Assembly (NCBI RefSeq): GCF_000002985.6
Contig: NC_003282.8
Location: forward strand, 16,058,001 to 16,122,000
DNA: 64,000 nt
Direction: 5' to 3'
DNA from: Caenorhabditis elegans
Taxonomy: Eukaryota > Nematoda > Chromadorea > Rhabditida > Rhabditidae
Shown here: piece by piece, positions 36,678 through 48,428 of the stretch
How the letters are laid out: each line of letters begins with the position of its first letter
Numbering within the stretch: position 1 is the stretch's first letter
Notes under the pieces: generated by a model
What the model was told of the DNA's origin: nothing
The model's input: only the letters and a program-made list of their open reading frames with translations
The model's database searches: none
Translations under genes and position numbers: made by a program

Positions 36678-37956
36678 TTTACTATATATAAAGCGCGTGT
36701 CCTTCCGTCCGTTTGTAGTTTGTAGTTTGATCTTTGATCTTTCAACTCTCTTTTCTGTAGTTGGAAGAGGTATTGGGTTGGGAGATGGTGAGGGATAATG
36801 TCAAGGTACTGTAGTAGTACTGTAGGAGTACTGTAGGTATACGGTAGGGTTACTTTAGTTTGGGAAAAATTGAGTTTTTGTACACAGAAGAGTTATTGGG
36901 TTGGAAGTTGCTGGGGGATAATGTCAAGGTACTGTAGTAGTACTGTAGGAGTACTGTAGGTATACGGTAGGGTTACTGTAGTTTAGGAAAATTGAGTTTT
37001 TGTCTACAGAAGAGGTATTGGGTTGGGAGTTGCTGGGGGATAATGTCAAGGTACTGTAGTAGTACTGTAGGAGTACTGTAGGTATACGGTAGGGTTACTG
37101 TAGTTTGGGAAAAATTGAGTTTTTGTCTACAGAAGTGGTATTGGGTTGGGAGTTGGTGAGGGATAATGTCAAGGTACAGTAGTGGTACTGTAGGAGTACT
37201 GCAGGTATACGGTAGGGTTACTGTAGTTTAGGAAAAATTGAGTTTTTGTCTACAGAAGAGGTATTGGGTTGGGAGTTGCTGGGGGATAATGTCAAGGTAC
37301 TGTAGTGGTACTGTAGGAGTACTGTAGGTATACGGTAGGGTTACTGTAGTTCAGGAAAAATTGAGTTTTTGTCTACAGAAGAGGTATTGGGTTGGGAGTT
37401 GTTGGGGGATAATGTCAAGGTACTGTAGTAGCACTGTAGGAGTACTGTAGGTATACGGTAGGGTTACTGTAGTTTGGGAAAAATTGAGTTTTTGTCTACA
37501 GAAGAGGTATTGGGTTGGGAGTTGCTGGGGGATAATGCCAAGGTACTGTAGTGGTACTGTAGGAGTACTGTAGGTATACGGTAGGGTTACTGTAGTTTAG
37601 GAAATTTTGAGTTTAAAACATTTTGAAGAGGTGTTGGCTCGGGAGTTGGTAGGGAATAGTGTCAAGGTACTGTAGTGGTACTGTTGGGGTGTTGTAGGAT
37701 TATTGTAGGATTATTGGAGTTTGGTGGAAAATTGCGTTTTAAGTTTTTGAAAAAGTATTGGCTTGGGAATTGGTAAGGATAATGTCAAGATATTTTGATA
37801 GTTTCTTGCTTAGAGTCGGGAACATTTGGGAAGATGTGAAAGTTTCATTATTTTTTCATAAGACATTTTTGAATGATTGTGTCAAACATTTCAAATGTTG
37901 CCAGTCGTTGGCCGCGCCGTAGGCGCGGTCAGCGGCTGGTAAAGTTATATAGTAAA
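36678..37956. mobile_element. non-autonomous DNA element (Helitron-like or TIR-bounded)
   Basis: Begins TTTACTATATA followed by AAAGCGCGTGTCCTTCCGTC and ends TATATAGTAAA, an 11-bp inverted pair. Just inside the right end is a GC-rich hairpin, GGCCGCGCC...GGCGCGGTC, as near Helitron 3' ends. The interior is almost wholly the 123-bp minisatellite. No open frame. A related single unit lies at about 56220-56400. The class is uncertain: the hairpin suggests Helitron, the terminal pair suggests a TIR element. Confidence 0.65.
36771..37760 (+). repeat. 123-bp tandem minisatellite, about 8 units
   Basis: Units start at 36771, 36894, 37016, 37139, 37262, 37385, 37508 and 37632, so the period is 122-124 bp. 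Each holds TATTGGGTTGGGAGTTG, GGATAATGTCAAGGTACTG and four or five TACTGTAG words. Central units are nearly identical; the last one or two are diverged. Confidence 0.95.
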
Positions 37957-38236
37957 AAAGCAATGGTGAAATGAAATTTTATGCATGTAAACCTACAAAA
38001 AATAGTTTTGTAAAATATTGCAATTTTTACACTCCTCAATCTGAGCCGATTTAAATAAAAAGAAATTGAGATAAACTTTTAAAAAACTAGTAATTTAAGG
38101 TATTTTCAAATTACACGGTCCATAAAATTATAATGCCAACATTATTGAAAACAAGATTTTGAAAAATCAGAAAAAAGTACAGATTTGAGAATTTTTTTAT
38201 TTTCGGTTTTTAAGTATGGGTTTCTCTTTTTTTCTT

Positions 38237-38257
38237 TTCACTCATTTCGCAAATTCA
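38237..38257 (-). ncRNA. predicted 21U-RNA locus
   Basis: Octamer 38296-38303, spacing 39 nt. Confidence 0.5.
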
Positions 38258-38696
38258 CTATTTCGAAAGAGTTTTTGAAACGGTTTAAAAATTTCTGAAA
38301 CAGCAAATAAATAAATTTGCTTTTGAATTGAAATGCTTATTATGCTTGATTTGAAAACTGTATTGTAAAGTAATTTTAATTTTTGGCATTCTTATGGATA
38401 ATTTTATTTGATTGGAAATTTAGAAGCCAAGAAATTCTGCAATTCTGCAATTAAAATGCTGTCAACAGGCTGAAATCTTCAATTTAACTGTTTTACCGTT
38501 TTACAAAAATGATTTAGTTTGCACAAAAGATGGGCACTTTTTAAGTACAATGTTCCTTACGTTCCCAATAAATTTAACATAAAAATTGTTGCATTAGATG
38601 CATTCGGAGAAACCAGTGGCAAATGATAATACTTAAAATACTTCTGACTATTGTGAAACAGGTACAATTTTCAAAGATTTTAAATATTTTGTCATT

Positions 38697-38717
38697 TGAA
38701 TTTGATTTTGCAAATCA
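38697..38717 (-). ncRNA. predicted 21U-RNA locus
   Basis: Octamer 38757-38764, spacing 40 nt. Confidence 0.5.
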
Positions 38718-40580
38718 ACAATTATCGATGTTAAACCAAATTATTTGAGCGATCGGTGAAACAGAGATAAATTCTAAAAAACAACATTTCGAATTAATTT
38801 CAACGTGACGTTGTTTTTTCTAGAAGATAATTAAAAGGTTTCTACTAGAACTGTTGTGGTTTGAATTTTTGAGCAACTAAAACAAAACTATTATTCAAAA
38901 AATTCGAAATTCAAAATTTTGACTCAAAATTTTAAAAATATTTTTGAAGGACCAGCATTTATTGCACTGAATTTAATGAAAGAAGGTTTTATCGAATTTT
39001 TTTTCAGTGTTGTGATTTTTTAATCAATTTTTATAAAATCAAAAATAAAAAATTATATCAGTTTTCATTGGTTTATAAATTTCTCGCGGTTCAACTTCAA
39101 TGTTCAAGTTTTATTTTTTTTTTCATAAGCTATTCAAAACCTAGAAACAACGAGATCTCTCTAAATAATCGTTCTAAAACAGATTCTGGAATATTTCACA
39201 ATCTATCGAAACAGAAATTTTTGAAGAAATTTTTCACTCCCGTTTTTCATCAAATTTTGAAAAATACTGACTACTGTTAGTGATTGATAAAAATTGAAAT
39301 TTTAATACCAGTTGGAAAACAAAGAGATCACTTTCAAATGGTTTCTGATGCATTTTCAAACAGCAATTTACACATTTTACCAGTTTTTGAAAAAGATGTT
39401 TTATTTCATTTTTTATTGTTTTAAATTACCACCTGTACTGAAATGTCAGCCAATTTCAAAGCATTCATGAAACATAAATATTTTTTTCTGTTATTTGAAG
39501 ATAATATTCTTAAAATAAACCCCAAATCATAGCTCAATAATGTTTTCGAAAAATATTAATGTGGTGTTTCAAAACATTAACGGTAAAAATTTATATTAGA
39601 AACATTTATCGTGTTGTTGAAACATGAATTTTTTTTTAAATAAAAGGCAACTTCATTGAAACTTCAAAAATTGGACGTACTTTGGTGACAGCCAACTTTG
39701 GTCATTTGTTTGTAACACACTTTTTAATAAAAACTGATACAAATCTCTCCAGACTTGAAAAGAAACGAGCCCACAACTACTTGTAAATTCGTATCAAACA
39801 GTATTTGGAAAAAAAACACGAATGTAGAGAATATGAACATCATATTCTATTCGATAGATAAAACAGTAATTTGTTTTGATTGTCAAAAGCAACATTTCAA
39901 TTTATTCTTTACGTGAGGTTTTTCTAAAAGAAAGTTGTTTTTTCGAAATATTCGAATGTTTTTTTCCCAAAACCATTACTCTTTTACATGATTTTTCTTA
40001 ATATTTTTCCCCACATAGTTAATGTTCTATTCTTAAATCTTCGGTTTCAAACTAACAAGTTAATTCAAAATATAGTGTTTTTATTTGTTCTGTTCCATCA
40101 ATAAATACAAACCAATCATATTTCAAAAATAAAGTTAGCACTGAACTGAAACGTATTATCACAAAAAAGATTGTGATACTCATTGAGGTAACAAAAGAGA
40201 AATAAAATTGAAAAAAAAAACTTAAAAATTTACAATGACATTTCGGTCGAGAGAATTCTAAAAATGGGACTGATTTCGAGAAATGTCACACTGTACAAAT
40301 TTCATTCGATACAATATTATTTCTTGTATATTCTAATAGATTATACAAATATAGTGAAACCGGTCACTAGTAAAATTTTCGTATTTCTATAATTTTTGTT
40401 TTATTTTATTTGTAGGTAAAAAACAGTTTCAATTTTACCACAAAATACTAAGTCAAAAAAAAGATCCTCGAAGAATTATATTTTCAACATTTAAATTCGG
40501 TTTTTCAAATTTACATATTTCGCAGTTTTTTTTTCTGTTTCACCAAATCAAGAAATATTTAAAGTATTAATGGTTTGCAA

Positions 40581-40601
40581 TACGTTTCCTATATGGAGAT
40601 C
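40581..40601 (+). ncRNA. predicted 21U-RNA locus
   Basis: Octamer 40535-40542, spacing 39 nt, CAAT at the start. Confidence 0.5.
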
Positions 40602-41199
40602 TCGAAATCAGCACTTATTCTAAATTTGTCTACAATTTTTCAAAAAAAAAAACTTCACTCAAAATCTTGCGGCAAAGTGTCCAGACAATTTAAATCTGGT
40701 TGCCAGATACTGAAATGAACAAACTTTGTATGGAATACTGTTCCTGTCCTAATTTGACAATTAGATCTTATCTGGTAAGGTTTCACACATTTTTAGCGGT
40801 TTCACACGTTATATGCTACTGAGAAGATTTATTATCTCATCAAAAACCGCATGCATAATGTGATTAAAAACAATTTATTATCAGAAATTTATTATCTAAT
40901 TACAAGTAAATTTCTTAAATGCTTGTTTTATTTTTTGATATTTGAATATAAATAACAATTTAATTATTACCACAAAATTTTAAGTATTCCTACAGAATTA
41001 TTATTTTCACTATTTGATCTCACAATCAGTTTTTTTTTTAATTTCAATCAAGAAATATTTAATATATTAATGGTTTACAATATGTTTCCTATATTATCAA
41101 AATATATAAACTGACATGTGAAACGTGGCTTATTTTTTATTTTGTTTTTTTATTTCAGCTCCTCCCATTTTTTTAAAAATAAACTAATAAATTAAAATT

Positions 41200-41457
41200 T
41201 CAACGAAAAGTCAGGAATGGGAGAAGCTTAAATAAAAAACAAAATAAAAAATCACAATTGTTTGTAATGGCATTCCAAAAAGATATGGTATCAGAGAAGA
41301 AGTTATTGGATGAAGGATTGTGACATATAATTCTCATAGGACGTCTCGAAGAAGTTGATAGTTTTTTTTGGAACATCTCAAATAATTTTTTCCTATAATT
41401 TTTACTTTTTTTTGAACAATTAGAATGAGAGCCATCACACATGCTTGGAACAACCAT
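41200..41457 (-). CDS. possible small cysteine-containing protein, unrecognised
   Basis: Open from an ATG placed directly after AAATTACAG (acceptor-like): MVVPSMCDGSHSNCSKKSKN, a basic helix, STSSRRPMRIICHNPSSN, then NNCDFLFCFLFKLLPF and a stop (85 residues). Codon use is mixed enough to look coding. It lies just downstream of, and on the same strand as, the small gene in the left inverted-repeat arm, and could be a further exon or neighbour of it. Confidence 0.35.
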   Translation of the reverse strand: MVVPSMCDGSHSNCSKKSKNYRKKLFEMFQKKLSTSSRRPMRIICHNPSSNNFFSDTISFWNAITNNCDFLFCFLFKLLPFLTFR

Positions 41458-41743
41458 CTGTAATTTTCCATCACAATATATTGACAATTTGAAACCGCAA
41501 ATTTTTGTGTTATAACCATTTTAAACTTTCTGTTCAGTTAACCAAAAAAAAACATTTTTGAGAGACGTTTTTTAATTAATAAAACCACCGGTAAATAGAC
41601 AGCAGACAATTCAATTAAATCGATGTTCTTTCGAAACAGGAAAGAAAACTTTGGAATCTGAAAAAAATCACTAAATTTTCGATTCATATTTTCACTGTTT
41701 CATATACTTTACTTTCTAGAGACGAATGCATTTTTTTCCTCGA

Positions 41744-41764
41744 TAACTTGATATTGACTAACTG
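41744..41764 (+). ncRNA. predicted 21U-RNA locus spanning the arm breakpoint
   Basis: Octamer 41695-41702, spacing 42 nt, CGAT at the start. In the other arm the octamer (63874-63881) and this body (near 51290-51310) are 12.5 kb apart. Confidence 0.4.
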
Positions 41765-44625
41765 CAACATGAGAATTTGAAAATATCTTGGAACACTTCA
41801 GGAGTTATTTGACCACAAGAGGCGATCAAAGAAAATTGATAATGTTCTGTAATACATCTTGGGCTTTCAGATTCAGTAACTTGTTTACATGTTAAATTTT
41901 CATCTGAAAAATTAGTTTTAAACAATTAAAAAAATAAATAAATATTTCGAAACATGTTTCACAAGTATGATACAATGCACATCGTTTGTTTGAAAATTGA
42001 TGACAATGGTTTATGAACGGTTATTTTTCCAAAATGTTATTTTGGGAATTTATAGTTTAAAACGCTTCTCTGTAGAATTTTTGTCAACGAATAAATGCAT
42101 AATTATTCAAAAAGACCAATTAATAAATTATAAACACTTTTTCCAAAGATGAACATACGAGCAATGAGATTTGATAATTAAAAACTGGATGACACATGAA
42201 ACACTTTCAGCTAAATGTAAAAAAAACCGGCAAACCCAAAAAAATCTCTCAAAATTGAAAAGTTGCAAAAAACTTTTTCATGGTGTTATTTATTTCACAT
42301 TAAAATTAATCATGGAGAGTGGACTGATACTTCACAGATTATTGAAACTGACTTTTTTTTTGAAATTTGAAATCAATAAACTTTCATCAGTTTTCAAAAA
42401 ACATTTAAGTAATTAGTTGAATTTCAAACGTCTAAAATAAAAATTAGGTAACGGAAAATTTTTTTTTCATTTTTAAGTGTTGTCGCTATCTGAAAATTTA
42501 TGAATTTTTGAATAATTTAAATTTTTTTTCTAAATTACACACAAAGTTATAACTTTAAGGAAATTAAAACTCAAATATTTGATATTTTTGCATCTCCAAA
42601 TGAAAAACAGTTTTCGTGTTTAAAACAATGCCTCAAAATTTAAAAGTGGGTGACACCGTGTACTGCACTAGTTAGTAGAATATGAGAATATCTTTGACAA
42701 AAAACCTTTCTGTGAAACAGATAATTTTTTAAAGCTAATTTTATTATCCTAACTCCTCATTTTTTCAAGTTTTATCCTGTCATTATTGTTTATTGGTACT
42801 TGAAAAATGCCTAATAAGTTGTGCTATTTTGTTCAATTTACACGTAAAACAAAAAATATATGGCGCATGTGTACACAATTTTTGTGATGTAAAATTTTTT
42901 TTAATCAAAAACGTATTTCAAACTCAAAGTTACCTACCGATTTTCCACAAAATTGGTAGGTAACTTTCCTTAAAAATATGAAAATAAATTCTGCTGTTTC
43001 AATATGGTTTGATTTTCTGCGGCAAATGCAATTCGGTAATGACAATGTAGTTTTCCAATATTTACAAATGAAAAATTTGCGGAAATTGCGAAGTTAAAAA
43101 TTCAATTTCAAAGCATAAGTTTCCTCATCAAATAGACAGTTCTGGGTGACATTTGACAGCAACGAGAATTATTTTTAAAAAAGTTGTGCGAATAAGTAAG
43201 ATTGTGGTCAAATAAAACAATAAACCAAACAATTCATTTTCAAAGAGAGGTTTCTCAATTTTCTGCTGTTTCAAAGAATAGTTTAATAGAAATGCTCTAA
43301 AATTGTATAATTTGTGAACTGCAATTGATGTTTGAAAAATCTGATGTTTTAACAGTGAAAAAGAATATAAACTGAAATGAAGCTCCTATGTTCCCCTTTA
43401 GACGTGAACTTGATTTTTTCTAAGTTTTCAAATCAGCAAGTTTTCAATGTTTCTGCTGTATTTACGTTTATCTTATTACTAATTAAAAATTGTTCATTTA
43501 ATATCAAGAAAACGAAACAGTAATGAACATTTGATAAAGATCAAATTGTTGTTTTTTTTTTTTTCAAAAACTTTAGATATGGGAAAAGTAAAAACAATTT
43601 TCTACGTGTATTTAGGCTAGGCGTAGATAAAATTAAAGCAATACGTTAAAATATACCTTTTTTTTAAAGTTGATTTTCTTTAATTCATCAAATATTACAA
43701 TTTAAAAAGTTAATTTCATGATGCCACTCAAATGCTACTCGAAACATCAAAATGTTTCATCAAGTTTATTTAAGAGGTTTACGAAAAAGTGTATATTGTA
43801 ACAAATATCAACCGAAATAATATTTCTTTGAAGACAATATGAAACAGCAAAAAAAATTTAAATTGAAAAAAAAATCCAAATTTGAAGAAAACTTTTGAGC
43901 CGAAAAGTGTAAATGGGCATTGAAACGCTTAAAACATTTAGAGTTTTTTTTGCGCCAATTGAGTAGAGTTTAATTTCTTCCAGCTATGTCGAAGTGTAGT
44001 TTTCGAGACTGTGTCAAAAATTATATATTTCCATTGCTGCTGGGCATTTTTAAAGTTTTGAAGAGCGGGAAGAAATCCACAAATTATAGCTTTTTAGTAG
44101 GTCTTTTGAATTTTTTTCGCAATAAACTATGGCTAATAATTCCAAGAAAAAATAAAAAATTATTCATTCCAATCAAAAAATTTTTTTGCAAGAAAATGGC
44201 TATAAATTAATAATAAATTTTCTAATAAAATAAGAATCCTCTATCATAATTTGGCACATAACTTTTTAAAAAGTATGTTTAATTAATTTTTCCCAGAAAA
44301 TATAAATTTTCTACTTTTTCAAGCAGTCTAAAAATACTGTCAACTTTTATTTCATGTACTTTTTTCAGTAAATAAAATACAATCGAGTTGTGTAAATTGG
44401 ATAGTTTATATGTTAAATAAATTTATTTCCAAAGCGAAATAGTTTTATTTGAAAAATTAATCCGTTGCGGAAGAAAAGGTAAATGGAAAAAAACAAGAAT
44501 ACTTTTTTTCAGAATAACTGTTTGGTTGACTGTATGTTTAATTAATTACGAAGAAAAAGAGTAAATGACTCACCGCGGAGGCTAATGTTGCCTGGAAAAG
44601 CAGGATTATGGGGGCTCTGTGCCCT
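41758..44625 (-). CDS. small two-exon gene, left-arm copy
   Basis: Mirror of the right-arm gene: exon 44625-44574 and exon 41903-41758. The splice sites are the same, but the base pair that makes the ATG in the right arm reads AGG here, so this copy lacks that start codon. The frame stays open upstream to an ATTTTAG, so the exon might instead be internal. Confidence 0.4.
42654..42674 (-). ncRNA. predicted 21U-RNA locus (left arm)
   Basis: Octamer 42713-42720, spacing 39 nt. Mirror copy at 50380-50400. Confidence 0.5.
43040..43060 (+). ncRNA. predicted 21U-RNA locus (left arm)
   Basis: Octamer 42994-43001, spacing 39 nt. Mirror copy at 49994-50014. Confidence 0.5.
43311..43331 (+). ncRNA. 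predicted 21U-RNA locus (left arm)
   Basis: Octamer 43266-43273, spacing 38 nt. Mirror copy at 49723-49743. Confidence 0.5.
43780..43800 (-). ncRNA. predicted 21U-RNA locus (left arm)
   Basis: Octamer 43840-43847, spacing 40 nt. Mirror copy at 49254-49274. Confidence 0.5.
43986..44210 (+). CDS. possible 74-residue basic protein, left arm (mirror 48844-49068)
   Basis: Starts two bases after TTCTTCCAG with MSKCSFRDCVKNYIFPLLLG, then a lysine-rich, hydrophobic tail. The same frame is present in the right arm on the opposite strand. Low-complexity lysine/phenylalanine content is what AT-rich DNA gives by chance, so only the tidy start argues for it. Confidence 0.2.
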   Translation: MSKCSFRDCVKNYIFPLLLGIFKVLKSGKKSTNYSFLVGLLNFFRNKLWLIIPRKNKKLFIPIKKFFCKKMAIN

Positions 44626-44699
44626 ATAGACTACTAAAATTCAATCTGTAATGCAAAAAAAAAACTGATACTTACTATAACTACGTATGTTTTTGGAAA

Positions 44700-44998
44700 G
44701 GTAATGAAAAAGGTCACCTAGGTCGGTTAACCGGACGAATACACAAAAGTATTGAACAGCCGTTAAGCCTATACTGAGCCCAAAAACTCGAGTTGAGGGC
44801 CGCAGGCCCGAATACATGAAGAAGTGTTGGAGATCCGTCAAGCCTATTCTTAGCATAATAATTCAGTTCGAGTGTCGCAAGCCCAAATAGACGCAGAAGC
44901 GTTGGACAACTTTTAGGCCTATTCTGAGCCCAATAATTCATGTTGAGGGCCGCAGGCCCGAATACACATAGAAGCGTTGGACAACTGTTAAGCCTATT
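44700..44998. repeat. 75-bp tandem repeat, nearly 4 units
   Basis: AAGCCTATTCTGAGCCCAA-type words start at 44765, 44840, 44915 and 44990, each unit also holding GAGGGCCGCAGGCCCGAATA and AGAAGCGTTGGACAAC. The period is exactly 75. It lies in the spacer, starting about 25 bp inside the left-arm boundary, and has no partner at the right-arm boundary. Confidence 0.95.
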
Positions 44999-45521
44999 TT
45001 AAGCAAAAAAATTTGAAAAGTGGAAATTTTTATTTCTTACTTACTTACTTAGAGAAAATTAATATTAAACTAAATTTGGCCGGTCTTGACAAACTTCAGC
45101 ACATTTACTTGGCATTTACTCAACACTTGACTAAACTTTAATAAAGCGAAATATTCTTGAGTTACTCTACGCCGAATCAAACTGCGAAGCCTAGCAAATC
45201 TCCGATTTGCTAGTCAATGTCTTAATTTAATAATTGAAAAATTAATATACATAAACTGTGTGAATTTCGAAAGTGTAAAAAAGTTTAACTGGAAATTTAT
45301 GAATAACCTATCATTTCGAACTAATTCTGTAATATCTAAGCAATAAATATCCGAAAAATAATGTGCTTCTTCTGAAAAAAAATGTGCTTCTTCTGGAAAA
45401 AAAAAACAGTATCAAAACAGTATCATTTCATTTCCTACATAATCACACAATTTACGCCTAATTTTCAAATTTTAACTGTTTCATGACTTTATCAAATTTT
45501 TATGGCCCAATAAAATGTCAC

Positions 45522-45542
45522 TAACTTTGAACATGAAGTAAG
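45522..45542 (+). ncRNA. predicted 21U-RNA locus
   Basis: Octamer 45477-45484, spacing 38 nt, CACT at the start. Confidence 0.5.
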
Positions 45543-47019
45543 ACATGAAGTGCACTCCTAGTTTTAGAAAAATTAGAAAATAACTACTTATGTATATAAT
45601 TTAATGTCACATCCCGGTTGATGTGTGGTTCAGGCAGTGCAAAACTTCAAAAACATTACATTCTCAAATTTTGAAAATGGGTTAAAAAAATTATGCCTAC
45701 TTGGGCTCGCCTGCACTTGCACATGTGCCTACAATATCTATGAAAAAATCTTATTTTTCTGTTGTATGTCGTTTATTTCAGATTCAAGTCAAAGTTCATT
45801 TGGAGAGTTTTTAGTTGATTTTGTCTTTGAAAATTTATCCTTAATTGGAGATCAATCACTAATCAACATACTGAATATTTATTTTAACATATTGAAATAG
45901 TTTAAATTTTCGTTCAGATATAGCTGCCTGTTTTCGGCCGATTTTTGTTCCTTTTCTTATATTATTATTGTTCTAGTCTAATATTTTTCAGTTAATACAT
46001 AGCTACATTAGATATGCTTCTATAAATTCAAAAAAACTTCTGCTGTTTGCAATTCATTTCAAAATGGTATGATTTTTTCTCAAGTTAATATGTCCATTAG
46101 AAGAATTCTTGTGAAAAATCACATAATACTACCAGGAAGAAACATTTTTAAATTCCCATGTGGTTTACAGGAAAATTCAATTTTTTGTTCCTGATAACGT
46201 TATCCGTATGACTTTGTTTTAACAAACACCAACCTACAATACAAAAGAACAAAACATCAGAGTTTTCCATAAAGTTCAGAAAATAGGTAGGCAGGTAGGC
46301 ATGAAGATGTGCCTGCGTACTGTGAGAAAATAATTTATTATCAAGTTTACTGTTTTGATAGTTTGAAATATTTCTACCATTTCGGAAACCCGATTGTTTG
46401 GTAAAATATATCTAAAACATTAATGTAGAGTGCGCAACAGTCAAGGTGTATTTCCAATTTATTTTTAACAGTCTTCAAAACTATCAAAAATGTACTGTTT
46501 TCGGCACTTTTTAATTTATTGAAAATTATCAATTTTTTCTCTAATTATAAACCTTTACAACCTTGACAAAACACAATTTTAATTTCCGATACAATTTCTC
46601 ATACGAAATTTCGACAATTGCCAGAATTTAAATTTCTCAAATCGCAAACTACTTCGAGTTGTGTTTTTTAAAAATATATGTTCAATTCAAACTTATAAAG
46701 TTTCACTGTCTCTAAAACATGATAACTTTGACAATTTGTGCTTTGAGTGATTATTTTTGACCCTTTAGAGTTACAACGTTAGCCGGAGTTTCAAGCATTT
46801 TCGAACGAACTTGAAACTGAAAATTTTTGAAATCTTGTCTTAGAATTTGAAAATGGACTTTAAACAAAAAATTAAACAAAATTTTCGATAAAATTATTGA
46901 TCGTATCAAATGATAACACATAGAAGGCAAACCATTCACATTTTGTGCAATATTTGCAGTTTTCAAAATTTCACTGTTTCAATAATGTGGTAAGTTTGAC
47001 TGAAGATGTCTTCTGATAT

Positions 47020-47040
47020 TAGTTTATATTTTATTCCCTT
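47020..47040 (+). ncRNA. predicted 21U-RNA locus
   Basis: Octamer 46974-46981, spacing 39 nt, TATT at the start. Confidence 0.45.
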
Positions 47041-47419
47041 TTCTGCCCATGAATATTGAATTTTAATTTAAAAACACAAGATTTTTACAATTAATATTTT
47101 CTGATTTTTAACTTTGATTTTTCAATAGTTTCGCATGATTCAGACGTTAAACAGAAAATTTGATTTGCAATTAATTTACCAAATTAATGAAACTGAAGAA
47201 TGTATTTTGAGAATAATCCTTCTATTACCAATAATAAATGGTTTTGTTTTTCACTTGTAATCACTATTTGATAATCGGGAATACATCTGTAAGGCAACTT
47301 TTCATATTTTTGCTAATTTGATTACGCTTTATTTATAGTGATTTTTAAAATTGAAAAGAAAGTGAGAAACTGAAATATTTCAGTTTTACTGAAAATTCAT
47401 ATGTTCATGCAAGTGTAAT

Positions 47420-47665
47420 TAACTATTGCTGCTGGTCTATTAAATGCATCGAATTAAATATTCCAAACTTGCTTCTAAATGAAAACTTGAAACCGAAAAA
47501 AAACGTTTGAAAATTATAAATGTTTCAGATTTTATCTTTTATAATTGTCTATCGACTATTACTGTTGATCAATCAAACCCATTAAATCAATTATTTCAAA
47601 CTTGCTTCCAATTGAAAACTTGAAACCGAAAAAAATTTTTAAATTATAAATGTTTCAGATTTATT
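47420..47665. repeat. tandem duplication, about 120-bp unit
   Basis: Both copies hold TTCMAACTTGCTTCYAA, GAAAACTTGAAACCGAAAAA and AATTATAAATGTTTCAGATT in order. Confidence 0.85.
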
Positions 47666-48428
47666 TATAGCGTTTCGGCGTGCGGTTTTCTAGATGTTTA
47701 AGATTATCTCAACATTTTTTATGAAGCTGCAGACAAAGCATAAATCAGAATATCAGTAAATTAGTGATTTGTAAGGACAACAAAAAATGAATTGTAATGG
47801 AGTATTGGATAAAATCTGTATACATCACATTTGTGAAACGGAGAATTTTTTTTCAAATGTTTTTTTTAATTAAAGGTTTTTTTTAAAAAAACGGTAAGCA
47901 AGAATACATTTTGTTTTCAACTCATTGATTTTTCTACTTTTTTGTTTTTTTTGTTTTTCTTTTGTGGGGGTTTTGGAGTTCAAATAATCTTGAGTATTTT
48001 AAAATGTTCTCAACAATTACTGTGAACTCTAATTTCAAAATTTTTTAGAACTGGTTGATTTGCGATTTCAGAAATGGTTAAATGCAGAAAGAATTAAGGA
48101 AATTAGTCTACACAACAAAATATCAAATTATTGAAACTGAATAATTATTTTGATCGATTTATACAAGAATGTAAATTTGTTTGTAAAAATGAGTTTTTAA
48201 AAAAATTACAATTTAAAAAATACACAACTTTTCGATCTGTAACAATCGAAAAAAGTAATAAAGCGATGGTTTTCGTATTACCAGAAATTCTACACTGGAG
48301 AGCCTGTTTTATTAAAAAGTTGTCCTTGCCGTAAATAATAAAACCATAGTGAAACAGCAAAAAATATTATTTTTTTAAATTAAGTATCAGTTTTTTTTTG
48401 CATTACAGATTGAATTTTAGTAGTCTAT

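Larger units (their letters stand above)
37957..41190. other. AT-rich piRNA-type DNA
   Basis: No supported gene. Octamers at 38296, 38654 and 38757 (leftward) and 40535 (rightward). A small direct repeat pairs 40540-40593 with 41043-41095 (CAAGAAATATTTAA, ATTAATGGTTTRCAATA, GTTTCCTATAT). Confidence 0.6.
41576..44674 (+). repeat. large inverted repeat, left arm
   Basis: 41718-44674 matches the reverse complement of 48381-51336, with mirror coordinates summing to 93054 until a one-base difference in an A-run near 44655-44664. 41576-41717 matches the reverse complement of 63859-64000 (sum 105576). I saw one base substitution and one A-run length difference over the stretches I compared, so the copies are very recent or homogenised. 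Confidence 0.95.
44675..48380. other. spacer of the inverted repeat
   Basis: Contains the 75-bp repeat, octamers at 45477 and 46974 (rightward) and 48350 (leftward), a tandem pair at 47420-47665, and weak open frames. The frames are 45783-45900 plus (after TTATTTCAG, SSFGEFLVDFVFENLSLIGD...), 46751-46966 minus (ending VRSKMLETPANVVTLKGQK) and 48131-48334 plus. None is convincing as a gene alone. Confidence 0.6.

Noticed and set aside
42171-42416. 81-residue open frame in the left arm, mirrored at 50638-50883
   Set aside because: Same in both arms only because the arms are identical. Lysine/leucine-rich chance composition and no splice signals.
44641-44941. Minus-strand frames across the 75-bp repeat as a protein
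   Set aside because: Two frames are open only because the unit is a multiple of three. No other sign of coding.
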